From Streptomyces melanogenes (GTDB lineage: Bacteria > Actinomycetota > Actinomycetes > Streptomycetales > Streptomycetaceae), in NCBI RefSeq assembly GCF_014649795.1, contig NZ_BMTS01000026.1, positions 1 through 64,000 of the forward strand: DNA of 64,000 nucleotides. Direction: 5' to 3'. The notes under the pieces are model-generated. The model was given only the letters and a program-made list of their open reading frames with translations. It was not told the DNA's origin and ran no database searches. The translations under genes were made by a program, and so were the position numbers. Shown piece by piece: positions 28,501-36,826 of the stretch (the first letter of the stretch is position 1; the number at the start of each line of letters is the position of its first letter).

Positions 28501-29805
28501 TTCGCGTCGGTGAGCCTGGAGCAGCGGGAGGCGGCGGACTTCCGCGGCTTCGAGGACGACAGCGTCGACCTGGTGCTGCTGAACTCCGTCATCCAGTACT
28601 TCCCCTCGGCGGAGTACCTGCGCGAGGTGCTGCGCGAGGCCGTGCGCGTCGTACGGCCCGGCGGCCACGTCTTCGTCGGGGACGTACGCGACCTGCGGCT
28701 CCTGGAAGCCTTCCAGATGTCCGTCGCCGTCCACCAGGCGGACCAGGACGCCACCGCGGGCGAGCTGCTGCGGCAGGCCGTCGCGGCGGCCGAGGACGAG
28801 GGCGAACTCCTGCTCACCCCGGCCTACTTCGCCGCCCTGGGCTCCGAACTGCCCGGAGTCGCCGGTGTGAACGTGCTGCTCAAGCGTGGCCACATCGCCA
28901 ACGAACTGTCGAAGTTCCGCTTCGACGCCCTGCTGACGGCCGGCGAGAAGCCCGAGTCGGTCGCCTCCGTGCCGGACAGCGCCGCGGAGCGGACACCGCG
29001 GGCTCTGGAGCGGTGGCTGGCGGCCGGTGAGCGTCCCCCGCTGCTGCTGCGCGACGTGCCCGACGGCCGCACCCGGCTGGATGTGGAGACGTGGCGTGCG
29101 GCGGGCGCGGGCGCCGACGAGCGGCCCGCCCGCGAGCTGTCCGGCAGCCCGGCCGAGGGGGGCGGGCCCAATCCCGAGGAGTGGTGGGCCCTGGAGGCGC
29201 CCCACGGGGTCGGCGTGGCGGTGCAGCCGGCCCGTTCCGGCCGCCTGGGCCACTACGACGTCCTGGTCACCGAGCCCGGCACGAGCGCCGTGTGGCACCC
29301 CGATGCCCGTGTGGCAGCCGCCTCCCCGCAGCACAACGAGCCGTTCCGGCGCAAGCTCAACCGTGAACTGGGCCAGGACCTGCGCCAGTTCCTTGCGGGT
29401 CGGCTGCCCGAGTACGCCGTGCCCTCCCACATCGTGGTCCTGCGGGCGCTGCCCATCGCCCCCAACGGCAAGCTCGACGCGGCCCGGCTGCCCGTGCCCG
29501 CGGCGCGCGCCGCGGCCCGGGCCGAGCACGTCGCACCGCGCACGCCGCTGGAAGAGGCGGTCGCCGGGGTGTGGCAGGACGTGCTCGGCGTGCAGCGGGT
29601 CGGTGTGCTGGACGACTTCTTCGTGCTCGGGGGCCACTCGCTGCTCGCCGTACAGACGGTGTACCGCATCGGTGAGGAGCTGGGTGTCACCGTCTCGCTC
29701 CAGGAGTTCTTCGCGCGCCCGACCGTGGCGGAGCTCACCGTCCTGGTGGCCGAACGGATGCTGGCCGAGCTGGAGTCGGCCGAGGCGGACGGGGCGGACC
29801 TGTGA
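25510..29805 (+). CDS. NRPS-C: degenerate C, A interrupted by methyltransferase, T
   Basis: This 1431-residue protein starts at ATG 25510, with AGGAGAG upstream. The N-terminal 440 residues have a condensation fold, but the HHxxxDG motif reads SALCTDS (119-125), so peptide-bond formation is unlikely. The adenylation domain runs from about 449, with TSGSTGWPKG, and its pocket reads D-L-T-K-I-G-H-V-G, the classic Asp code. Between motifs A9 and A10 a SAM methyltransferase is inserted (LTGWNSSYTGEEM, VIEVGCGTGLLLYRL near 954), the position of typical N-methyltransferases. A10 (APNGKLD) returns near 1317 and the carrier has LGGHS with Ser 1377. The likely product is N-methyl-Asp on the carrier; O-methylation cannot be excluded. 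Its stop overlaps the NRPS-D start. Confidence 0.9.
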   Translation: MRTDSDVIEGYPLSEQQRRLWHLGGRSVNAPSARLVLDIEGQPDTARLRAALRAVAARHEALRTRFATASDAPGALPVQVVADEATLVWGDGEAAGDGVLAAVLREIGPRRHRLEVTVSALCTDSTGLSVIAEDLAEAYRGVELPEAVSYAQFAAWQDVAAEEAGQDRPVPGELPEPARLTANGPRAALPELALAAGSSSAVLTADELEPLARLARERGLPLEQVVAAAWAVVLGRRTGRTDVVLGVVRDGRGFEELESVVGPTARTLPVLVDTAPGRGLGEVAATLAEAAEVFGEYAESGVWPAGAGDAPAASSLLPLQFEWLRAARIPSADLAFTVVECTVDAEPYDVRLVAVEQDGAAVLELRAGADAQASAEDLAQALRALVAQITDLDQDVSDLDCMGAAERDRLLGLPAAAHTPDPRPVHTVFAEVAAVFPDAPALVGAEERLTYAELDARASRVAHGLVARGVLTGQRIGIRADRTVDAVVAMLAVLKAGAAFVPVDFDQPDELLAHVVHDAGVALMLLPVPDAVDRLDALGLPWADLAALADGSPATGPAVPVGPDDLAYVVFTSGSTGWPKGVAITHGNLTHYTAAAADRLGFQPGWNHATIAAPSVDLGYTALFGALLTGGCFHPVDRDSMLDPRAFAELVRDRELDCFKTTPSHFRSLLAAGGGSGAFPRQLLILGGEYLDPRWAAELVAAAGQCTLVNHYGPAETCVGASAFVLPREWSAAYADGGSVPLGTGLGATRLLVLDEARRPVPVGVPGEVYIAGPGVGRGYLGRAELTAERFVPDGRDPRPGATLYRTGDLALLRADGLPVFLARADEQTKIRGFRVEPGAIRSQLLEHEAVEQALVVPRELADGTTSLVAYAVPSADYCAERTPVIDQQQVGEWTQVFESVYGAADADTFGDPLLDLTGWNSSYTGEEMTEGEIRESVDGIVARVAALAPESVIEVGCGTGLLLYRLAPGTRRYVGTDISGEVLATLRRTLDADAERFASVSLEQREAADFRGFEDDSVDLVLLNSVIQYFPSAEYLREVLREAVRVVRPGGHVFVGDVRDLRLLEAFQMSVAVHQADQDATAGELLRQAVAAAEDEGELLLTPAYFAALGSELPGVAGVNVLLKRGHIANELSKFRFDALLTAGEKPESVASVPDSAAERTPRALERWLAAGERPPLLLRDVPDGRTRLDVETWRAAGAGADERPARELSGSPAEGGGPNPEEWWALEAPHGVGVAVQPARSGRLGHYDVLVTEPGTSAVWHPDARVAAASPQHNEPFRRKLNRELGQDLRQFLAGRLPEYAVPSHIVVLRALPIAPNGKLDAARLPVPAARAAARAEHVAPRTPLEEAVAGVWQDVLGVQRVGVLDDFFVLGGHSLLAVQTVYRIGEELGVTVSLQEFFARPTVAELTVLVAERMLAELESAEADGADL

Positions 29806-32800
29806 GCGCGACCGAGCGGGTGGACTGGCCGCTGTCCTGGTCCCAGCGCGCCATGTGGCACGTGTACCAGCTGGCACGGGAGAGCTCCGTCTACCACATC
29901 GCCCTGCGTGCCGATGTGCTCGGTGATCTGGACGCCGCGGCCCTGCGCACGGCGCTGCAGGCGCTGGTGGACCGGCACCCGGCCACCCGCACCACGGTGT
30001 CGCTGCGCGGCGAGGACCAGAACGCCGTCCAGACCGTCCACGCGGCCCTGGCCGTCGACTTCGGCGACCACGAGGGCGCCGTGGGGGCCACGGATCTGGA
30101 CGCCGCCGTGCTCGCTGAAGCCAACCGCCCCTTCGACCTGACCCGACAGCCCCCGCTGCGCGTACGTCGGTTCGAGGCCGACGGGCAGGAGGTGCTGCTG
30201 TTCGTCTTCCACCACATCGCCTGGGACTTCGAGTCGGTGCTGCTCGCCTTCGAGGAGCTGGCCGTGCTGTACCGGTCGGCCCTTCAGGGCACCGAGGCCG
30301 AACTGCCCGCACCGGGCACCCCCTTCGCCGAGCACGGCACGTGGGAGGCCGGCTTCTTGGAGGGTCCGGCCGGGCGGCGCGGCCTGGAGTTCTGGGACGC
30401 GCAGCTTGCGGACCTGCCGCCGGTCGCGGACCTGCCCGCGGACCGGCCCCGCCTCCCCGCGCGCTCCTACCGCGGCGGTGTGCACCACCTGCCGCTGCCC
30501 GCCGAGCTGGCGGAGGAGGTGGAGCGGGTGGCCAAGGAAGCGGGCGTCACCCGGTACGTGGTGCTGCTCGCCGCGTTCAAGGTGTTCCTCGCCAAGATGA
30601 CCGGACAGCGTTCCGTGGTGCTGGGCACGGCCGGTTCGCAGCGGATGCGCCCTCAAGTGCGCCGCACGGTCGGGAACTTCGTGAACCCGCTGGTGCTGAG
30701 TACGGAGGTGACCGGGGAGCTCGCCTTCAGCGAGCTGCTCCACCAGCTGAGCAGCTCGGTGCTGCGCGCCATGCGCCACGGCAGCGTGCCCTTCCCCGCG
30801 CTCGTGGAGCGGCTGCGGCCCGAGTACGACCCCAGCAGGTCCCCGCTGTTCGACACGCTCTTCGTGTACGACCGCCCGCAGGACCGCCGACGTGACGGGG
30901 TCGCCAAGTTCGTCTCCGGAAACGGTTCCGCGGACGTGGGCGGCCTGCTGCTGCGCAGCACGCCGCTGGCGAACACCAGCGCGGTCTACGACCTCACGCT
31001 GTACGTCTTCGACGCGACCGACGCGCTGACGCTGCGCTGGGAGTACAACCGCGACCTGTTCGACGCGTCGACCGCGACCCGCTTCGCCGCGCACTACACG
31101 GCCGTCCTGCGGCAGTGCCTGCGGGCGAGCGGGAGGCCGCTCGCCGAGCTGGACGGCCTGCCGGACGCCGAGCGCCGCACCCTGCTCACCGAGTGGAGCG
31201 GCACGTCCCAGGACTGGCCGGGCCCCCGCCTGCTCCACCAGCTGGTGGAGCAGCAGGTGGACCGCACACCGGATGCCGTCGCCGCGGTCTTCGAAGGCCG
31301 CTCGCTCACCTATCGTGAGCTGGACCGCCGCGCCGACCAGCTGGCCGCCCGGCTGCGCCGTGAGGGAGTGGGGCCCGAGTCCCGGGTCGGTGTCTGCCTG
31401 CCCCGGTCCCTGGAGCTCGTCGTCGCGCTGCTGGGTGTACTGAAGGCGGGCGGCGCCTACGTACCCATGGATCCGGAGTACCCGCACGAGCGGCTGCGGC
31501 ATCTGCTGACGGACTCGTCGGCCCAGGTCTTGCTCACCTGCCCGTCCGGCGGTCTGCCCGACGACCTGCTCGCGGCCTTCCCGGGCACGGTGGTCGTCCT
31601 GGACGAGGACCTCGCCGTCCTGGACGGCGAAAGCGCCGAGCGCGTCGACTCGGGAGTGCGGCCGCGCAATCTGGCGTACGTGATCCACACCTCCGGCTCC
31701 ACGGGCCTGCCCAAGGGGGCGATGAACGAGCACGAGGGAGTCGTCAACCGGCTGCGCTGGATGCAGCAGCGCTACGGGCTCGACGCGAGCGACCGCGTGC
31801 TGCAGAAGACCCCGTTCGGATTCGACGTGTCCGTATGGGAGTTCTTCTGGCCCCTGGCCAGCGGCGCGCGACTGGTCCTGGCCCGTCCCGGCGGCCACCG
31901 CGACGTGCGCCACCTCGTCGAGCTGTGCCGCGCTGAGGAGGTGACGACCGTTCACTTCGTCCCCTCGATGCTCCAGTCGTTCCTCGACAGCGGCGACCGT
32001 GCGCCGCTGCCCGCCCTGCGCCGGGTCCTGTGCAGCGGCGAGGCGCTCACCCCGCGACTGGCGGCCGCCTTCCACCGTGCCTTCGACTGCGAGCTGCACA
32101 ATCTGTACGGCCCCACCGAGGCGGCCATCGACGTGACGGCACGCCCGTGCCTGGCCGGTGAGGACGCGGCCACCGTGCCGATCGGACGCCCGGTGGCGAA
32201 CACCGCCATCCGCATCCTCGACGAGGACCTCCAGCCGGTTCCCGTGGGTGTGCCCGGAGAGCTCTACATCAGCGGTGTGCAGGTGGGACGCGGCTATCTC
32301 GGCCGCCCGGACCTGACCGCCGAGCGGTTCCTGCCCGACCCGTTCGCGCCCGGCAGGATGTACCGCACCGGCGACCTCGCGCGCTGGAACCGCTCCGGGG
32401 AGATCGAGTACCTGGGCCGCGAGGACGGTCAGGTCAAGATCCGTGGCTACCGGGTGGAGCCCGAGGAGGTGCGCCACGGACTGGAGGCCGTGCCCGGGAT
32501 CGCCGAAGCGGTGGTCGGCGTCCACCGGGTCGCGGAGGAGCCCCGGCTGCTCGCCCATGTCGTCCTGGACACGCCGGGCGCGCTGACGACCACCGCGATC
32601 CGGGGCGCGCTGCGCGGCCGCTTCCCGGAGTACATGATTCCCGCGGGCATCGTCGCCGTGGATGCCCTCCCCGTCGGCCCGCACGGGAAGATCGACCGCG
32701 GTCGGCTCCCCGAGCCGGGCCCCGAGGCCTGGATCCACCAGGCCGAGCACGTACCGCCGCGCAGCCCGCTCGAAGAGGAACTGGCCGAGATCTGGGGTGA

Positions 32801-33020
32801 ATTGCTGGGCGTGGTGCGGGTCGGCGTGCACGACAACTTCTTCGACATCGGCGGCCACTCGCTGCTCGCCGCGCGGCTCGTGACGCTGGTCGCCCACGCC
32901 TTCGCGGTGCGGATGCCGGTCTCGGACATCTTCACCCACCCGACGCTCGAAGCCTTCACGGAGTGCCTGCTCACCCGGGTGCTGGAGGACGAAGACACCG
33001 CGCAGGGAGCCGCGCTGTGA
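29802..33020 (+). CDS. NRPS-D: C-A-T module, serine-type pocket
   Basis: This 1072-residue module starts at GTG 29802, overlapping the NRPS-C stop by 4 bases (GTGA). The condensation domain has HHIAWDF at 137-143; the final Gly of the motif is Phe, but both His and the Asp remain. The adenylation domain from about 500 has LTYREL, HTSGSTGLPKG and FGFDVSVWEFF. The pocket read by eye is D-V-W-H-L-S-L-I-D, the standard Ser code. The carrier near 1020 has IGGHSL. There is no epimerase or thioesterase. It should add Ser to a chain brought by NRPS-C or by the acyl/aryl starter proteins encoded downstream. Confidence 0.92.
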   Translation: MSATERVDWPLSWSQRAMWHVYQLARESSVYHIALRADVLGDLDAAALRTALQALVDRHPATRTTVSLRGEDQNAVQTVHAALAVDFGDHEGAVGATDLDAAVLAEANRPFDLTRQPPLRVRRFEADGQEVLLFVFHHIAWDFESVLLAFEELAVLYRSALQGTEAELPAPGTPFAEHGTWEAGFLEGPAGRRGLEFWDAQLADLPPVADLPADRPRLPARSYRGGVHHLPLPAELAEEVERVAKEAGVTRYVVLLAAFKVFLAKMTGQRSVVLGTAGSQRMRPQVRRTVGNFVNPLVLSTEVTGELAFSELLHQLSSSVLRAMRHGSVPFPALVERLRPEYDPSRSPLFDTLFVYDRPQDRRRDGVAKFVSGNGSADVGGLLLRSTPLANTSAVYDLTLYVFDATDALTLRWEYNRDLFDASTATRFAAHYTAVLRQCLRASGRPLAELDGLPDAERRTLLTEWSGTSQDWPGPRLLHQLVEQQVDRTPDAVAAVFEGRSLTYRELDRRADQLAARLRREGVGPESRVGVCLPRSLELVVALLGVLKAGGAYVPMDPEYPHERLRHLLTDSSAQVLLTCPSGGLPDDLLAAFPGTVVVLDEDLAVLDGESAERVDSGVRPRNLAYVIHTSGSTGLPKGAMNEHEGVVNRLRWMQQRYGLDASDRVLQKTPFGFDVSVWEFFWPLASGARLVLARPGGHRDVRHLVELCRAEEVTTVHFVPSMLQSFLDSGDRAPLPALRRVLCSGEALTPRLAAAFHRAFDCELHNLYGPTEAAIDVTARPCLAGEDAATVPIGRPVANTAIRILDEDLQPVPVGVPGELYISGVQVGRGYLGRPDLTAERFLPDPFAPGRMYRTGDLARWNRSGEIEYLGREDGQVKIRGYRVEPEEVRHGLEAVPGIAEAVVGVHRVAEEPRLLAHVVLDTPGALTTTAIRGALRGRFPEYMIPAGIVAVDALPVGPHGKIDRGRLPEPGPEAWIHQAEHVPPRSPLEEELAEIWGELLGVVRVGVHDNFFDIGGHSLLAARLVTLVAHAFAVRMPVSDIFTHPTLEAFTECLLTRVLEDEDTAQGAAL

Positions 33021-33040
33021 CGGACACGAGGAGAACACCC

Positions 33041-34423
33041 ATGGACACCACCGACTGGTGGGGCGCCCACCTGCTGCACCGCGGCCGCCCCGACACCCCC
33101 TGGGCGCGGGTCACCGACCCGGTACCACTGGGCCGGCTGCGCGAGCGGGTGGCCGAGGCCCGGGCCCTGCTGGCCGCCGAGGGGGTGCGCCGCGGCTCCT
33201 CGGTCGCCCTGCAGATGCCGCCCGGCCTGACGGTCCTGCAGGTGATGCTCGCGACCTGGTCGCTGGGGGCACAGGTCATGCTCCTCGACCCGCGCCTGAA
33301 GCAGGCCGAGACGGACCGGCTGCTCGCCCGGTGCGAGCCGCAGTTCCTGATCACCTCACCGCAGCTCGGGCAGGTCGTCGCGGGTATCGTCGAGAGTTGC
33401 GACGTGGTGGTCGCCGCGCGGGCCTCGGGCCGCCCGGCCCAGGACGAGGTGTGCCTGGTCCAGTTCAGCTCCGGCTCCACCGGTCTGCCCAAGGTGATCG
33501 GCCGCACCCCGCAGTCCCTGCTCGCCGAACTGGACAGCTACACCGCCCTCGCCGGCATGCCCGGGGCCGGAGAGCGGATCGTGCTGCTCAACTCGGTGCT
33601 GCACACCATGGGCCTGATCGGCGGTGTGCTGCACGGACTCAACGCGGGCGTGGAGATCGTCCTTCCACCGCGCGCACAGCCGAGCGACATCCTGCGGGCC
33701 GCCGTCGAGACCCGAGCCGAGGCCGTGTTCGGTGTCCCCGTCCACTTCGACCTCCTCTCGCGGGTGACTTCGACACCGCTGCCCGCGCTCAGGGTCGCCG
33801 TCTCCGCCGGAGAGGTGCTCGCCCACGAGGTGTACGACCGATTCGCCGAGACATACGACGTCGCCATCAGCCCCGTATACGGATCGACCGAGACCGGGAT
33901 CATCGCGGCCGACCTGGCCGGGAGCACACGTCCGCCGGGCGTGGGAACGCCCGTGTCCGGCATCGCTGTCCGGGAGGCGGACGGCGGGCTGGAGGTGGCG
34001 CTCGCCCGGTCGCCCTATCTGCTCGACGACGGGGTGGACCGGTATCGCGACGGCTGGCTGCGCACCTTCGACCGGTGCCGGATCGACGCCGTCACCGGCG
34101 CCCTGGAGATCCTGGGCCGGGCCGACTCGGTCGCCGTCGTGGGCGGCCTGAAGGTCGACCTGGTCGAGGTGGAGGCCGTCCTGCGGGAACACCCCGCCGT
34201 GCACGAGGCCGTAGTGCTGGCCGGAGACGTCATCGAGGCGCACGTGGGCTGCGAGCCGCAGCTGGAGAGCGGCGAACTGGTCCGCTGGTGCCGCGAGCGG
34301 CTCAGCGACTACAAGGTGCCCCGCCGCTTCTACCCGGGGCCCGCGGTGCCCCGCAACAGCAACGGAAAGATCATCCGCAGCAGGGAACTCCTCCACGCTG
34401 CCTACGCCACCAGCGGGAGCTGA
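33041..34423 (+). CDS. AMP-forming acyl/aryl ligase (adenylation enzyme)
   Basis: This is a 460-residue ANL-superfamily ligase. It has the P-loop QFSSGSTGLPK near 142, SPVYGSTETGII, the hinge region GRADSVAVVGGLKVDLVEVE, and the C-terminal catalytic Lys in RNSNGKIIRSREL. It is shorter than most CoA ligases and precedes two carrier-protein genes, so loading an acid onto one of these ACPs is the likely job; the acid is unknown. I chose the ATG at 33041, which has GAGGAG eight bases upstream. A GTG at 33017 would overlap the NRPS-D stop by 4 bases and is a fair alternative. It lies one base before the first ACP gene. Confidence 0.87.
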   Translation: MDTTDWWGAHLLHRGRPDTPWARVTDPVPLGRLRERVAEARALLAAEGVRRGSSVALQMPPGLTVLQVMLATWSLGAQVMLLDPRLKQAETDRLLARCEPQFLITSPQLGQVVAGIVESCDVVVAARASGRPAQDEVCLVQFSSGSTGLPKVIGRTPQSLLAELDSYTALAGMPGAGERIVLLNSVLHTMGLIGGVLHGLNAGVEIVLPPRAQPSDILRAAVETRAEAVFGVPVHFDLLSRVTSTPLPALRVAVSAGEVLAHEVYDRFAETYDVAISPVYGSTETGIIAADLAGSTRPPGVGTPVSGIAVREADGGLEVALARSPYLLDDGVDRYRDGWLRTFDRCRIDAVTGALEILGRADSVAVVGGLKVDLVEVEAVLREHPAVHEAVVLAGDVIEAHVGCEPQLESGELVRWCRERLSDYKVPRRFYPGPAVPRNSNGKIIRSRELLHAAYATSGS

Positions 34424-34424
34424 C

Positions 34425-34694
34425 ATGCATGAGGAAGTCCGCGCGTTCGTGCGCGCCGCCCTGGAGGCCATGACCGGCGAGCCGGTCGACGCCGCACTGC
34501 CCGACGACACGCCACTGGGCGCCGGAGGGCTGGAACTGGAGTCGCTCTTCCTGCTCCAGCTCGCCACCCAGCTGGAGCAGGAGTACGGGATCGCCTTCCC
34601 GGACGACCTGGGGCCGCTGCCCCGCTACACCATCGGCGAACTCGCCGCGCACGTCGCCGAAGAAACCACTCAGGACACGGGAGCGAACCACTGA
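34425..34694 (+). CDS. acyl carrier protein 1
   Basis: This 89-residue acidic helical protein has the carrier fold. The phosphopantetheine site reads GLELESLFLLQL, with the Ser near residue 40 in place of the usual DSL context (Glu before Ser). The ATG at 34425 follows the ligase stop by one base, with GGGAG upstream. Its tight coupling to the ligase suggests it is the ligase partner. A sibling carrier gene overlaps its stop, so the pair may hold starter and extender units for the ketosynthase. Confidence 0.85.
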   Translation: MHEEVRAFVRAALEAMTGEPVDAALPDDTPLGAGGLELESLFLLQLATQLEQEYGIAFPDDLGPLPRYTIGELAAHVAEETTQDTGANH

Positions 34695-34963
34695 TGATCA
34701 CCACTGCCGACATCCGCGCCATCCTCGTCGAGAACACCACGATCGGCCTGCCCGCCGACCTCGGCGACGACACCGAGCTGGTCGTCGACTCCTTCGCGCT
34801 GACCTGGCTCAAGCACGCCTTGGAGAGCCAGTACGGGCTGGTCATCGACCCCACCGGTGAGGACCTCGCAGGCTTCACCTCGGTGCTGGCCATCCATGAC
34901 TACCTCCAGCGCACCCACCCGGACGCGGTGGCATCCCCGCAGGGCACCAGCGATGGCCGCTGA
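34694..34963 (+). CDS. acyl carrier protein 2
   Basis: This is an 89-residue carrier protein with the site DTELVVDSFALTWLKHAL; the DSF motif carries the modified Ser. Its ATG overlaps the stop of ACP 1 (TGATG), and its own end overlaps the ketosynthase start by 11 bases. It differs clearly from ACP 1, so this is not a recent duplication. Two unlike ACPs before a KS resemble the layout of aryl-polyene and other type II systems. Confidence 0.85.
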   Translation: MITTADIRAILVENTTIGLPADLGDDTELVVDSFALTWLKHALESQYGLVIDPTGEDLAGFTSVLAIHDYLQRTHPDAVASPQGTSDGR

Positions 34964-36119
34964 GACAGTCGTCATCACCGGCGCCGGAGTCCGCTCGGCC
35001 TTCGGCCCCGGTGAACAGCGCCTGCTGGACGGGGTGTTCGCCGGCCGGCACGCCTTCGCGCCGGTGACCCGCTTCGACACCTCCCGCTCACGCGGCAACG
35101 TGGCGGCCCTCTACGACGACGGGCGCGGGCAGCCCGGCCAGGCGCAGGTTCTCGCGGAGTGCGCCCGCACCGCCCTGGACACCGCTGGGATCCGGGACGT
35201 CTCGGCGCTGCCGGTACTCATCGGCACCAAGGGCGACTTCCAGGGGGTGCACACCTTCTGGCGGGACACGGTGACGGGGGACCGGCCGGACCCCGCGGCG
35301 ACCGCGCAGAGCCTGGCGGGGCACGTCGTCGAGGAGCTCGCCACCACTCTGGGCCTGGGCCGGCCGCGGACCGCCTTCACCAACGCCTGTGTGGCCGCGG
35401 CGGACGCGCTCGCGCACGCGTGCCGACTCGTCCGTACGGGCCGTGCGGAGGCGGTCCTGTGCGGCGGCGCCTATCTGGTCGACCCGGAGGTCTTCGCCAA
35501 ATTCGACCAGGCGCGGGCCCTGTCGTCCGACGGCCGGGTCCGCCCGTTCGCCAAGGGACGCTCCGGGCTGCTGCTCGGTGACGGTGCGGCGGTGTTCGTC
35601 GTGGAGTCGGCGCGCCGGGCGTGCGAGCGCGGCGCGCGGCCGCTGGCCGTGGTCTCGGGCTGGGCGCTGACCAACGACGCGCACCACGTGGTCCACCCCC
35701 ACCCCCAGGGCGCGGGACTGGCCGCGGCTGCGGAAGCCGCCCTGCGCATGGCCGGAGCCGATCCCGCCTCCGTCGACTACGTCAACGCCCACGGCACCGG
35801 AACCCCGTTGAACGACCCCGCCGAGACGAAGGCGCTGTACCGCGTGTTCGGCGAGCGGGCACGCACGGTTCCGGTCAGCTCGACCAAGAGCATGACCGGG
35901 CACGCGCTGGAGGCCGCGGGAGCACTGGAGGCGGTGATCTGCCTGCTCGCCCTGCGCGAGGGGATCGTCCCGCCCACCGCCGGATTCACCGAACCCGACC
36001 CGGAGTGCGACCTGGACTGCGTACCGGAGGGGCCCCGGCACCTGGACGTACGACGGGTCCTCTCGCTCAACGCCGCTTTCGGCGGCGTCAACTCGGCCCT
36101 TGTACTGGAGCGTCCGTGA
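34953..36119 (+). CDS. FabF-like beta-ketoacyl synthase (type II)
   Basis: This 388-residue ketosynthase has all three catalytic residues: Cys 146 in FTNACVAAADAL, the His of NAHGTGTPLND and the His of STKSMTGHALEAAGALEA. It should carry out decarboxylative condensation between acyl and malonyl units on the two ACPs encoded just upstream. I chose the ATG at 34953, which overlaps ACP 2 by 11 bases. The product stops at the TGA ending 36119 and overlaps the next start by 4 bases. No ketoreductase or dehydratase gene is nearby, so any polyketide made here would stay unreduced unless housekeeping fatty-acid enzymes act in trans. Confidence 0.9.
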   Translation: MAAETVVITGAGVRSAFGPGEQRLLDGVFAGRHAFAPVTRFDTSRSRGNVAALYDDGRGQPGQAQVLAECARTALDTAGIRDVSALPVLIGTKGDFQGVHTFWRDTVTGDRPDPAATAQSLAGHVVEELATTLGLGRPRTAFTNACVAAADALAHACRLVRTGRAEAVLCGGAYLVDPEVFAKFDQARALSSDGRVRPFAKGRSGLLLGDGAAVFVVESARRACERGARPLAVVSGWALTNDAHHVVHPHPQGAGLAAAAEAALRMAGADPASVDYVNAHGTGTPLNDPAETKALYRVFGERARTVPVSSTKSMTGHALEAAGALEAVICLLALREGIVPPTAGFTEPDPECDLDCVPEGPRHLDVRRVLSLNAAFGGVNSALVLERP

Positions 36120-36826
36120 CAACGCAGCACCCCACCCAGAAAGCGGCACCCCCGGCCGTCCCGGGCGCGCTGGCCGTCGTCGGCTCCGGCTTCAGCGCCG
36201 TGGACGGCGACGGCAAGGCACCCCGGCTGCCCGGTTTCGTGGCGTCCCCGTTCGCGCCGCTGGTGTACGACGCTGTTCGCCGTTGCCTGGGAGCACCCGA
36301 CAGCGAGGACAGCCCGGTGGCGCACCGGGGCGAGCGTACGGCCATCGTGCTCGGGAGCCTGGCCGGCGACGCGGTCACCGCCGATCTGGCGGGCGAGAAA
36401 GTCGCCTGTGGCGGTGTCGCCGAGCCGGTGCTGTTCCACCAGACCGTCACCACCGCCGTGTTGGGCGTGATCGCCCGTGACTACCGCATCACCGGTCCGG
36501 TGACCTGTGTCAGCGCGGTCCGCGACACCGGCGCCGCGCTCCTGGACTCCGCCGCGCTGCTCCTTGAGGCCCAAGAGGCCGAGCAGGTCCTGGCCGTCCT
36601 CGTCGAGCTCGCCGCGGGCCCGCGCACCCTGGCGGCGCTGGCGGCGCCGACCGCCGACCCGCTCGCCGCGCCCGCCCCCCACCGGTCCACCGCGGTGGCG
36701 CTGCTGCTGCGCACTCCCGGCGACGAGCCCGTCGCCCCTCGCGTCTGCGCGCCGCCGGTCCCGGCCACCGCCACCGCCCGTCTCTTCGCGTACGCGGCGA
36801 CCGCCGCCGACAGAGGTGTCCGTTGA
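36116..36826 (+). CDS. short KS-like / chain-length-factor-like protein
   Basis: This 236-residue protein starts at GTG 36116, overlapping the KS stop (GTGA). It resembles only the N-terminal half of a ketosynthase, as in the short KS-like partners (Ketoacyl-synt_2 type) of aryl-polyene clusters. SPFAPLVYDAVRRCLGAP, RTAIVLGSLAGDAVTADLA and VLFHQTVTTAVLGVIARDY align with the dimer-interface part of KS enzymes. No catalytic Cys or His motif is seen where TNACVA would lie (VTCVSAVRDTGAALLDS). It probably pairs with the upstream KS. The family call is from pattern, not a search. Confidence 0.7.
   Translation: MTTQHPTQKAAPPAVPGALAVVGSGFSAVDGDGKAPRLPGFVASPFAPLVYDAVRRCLGAPDSEDSPVAHRGERTAIVLGSLAGDAVTADLAGEKVACGGVAEPVLFHQTVTTAVLGVIARDYRITGPVTCVSAVRDTGAALLDSAALLLEAQEAEQVLAVLVELAAGPRTLAALAAPTADPLAAPAPHRSTAVALLLRTPGDEPVAPRVCAPPVPATATARLFAYAATAADRGVR

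Noticed and set aside
25522..30312. A 1596-codon open frame on the minus strand opposite NRPS-C, and similar very long frames opposite the phospholipase, NRPS-A, NRPS-B and NRPS-D
   Set aside because: They are mirror frames produced by high third-position G+C in the real genes. Their translations are Arg/Gly/Ala/Pro-rich with no domain pattern.
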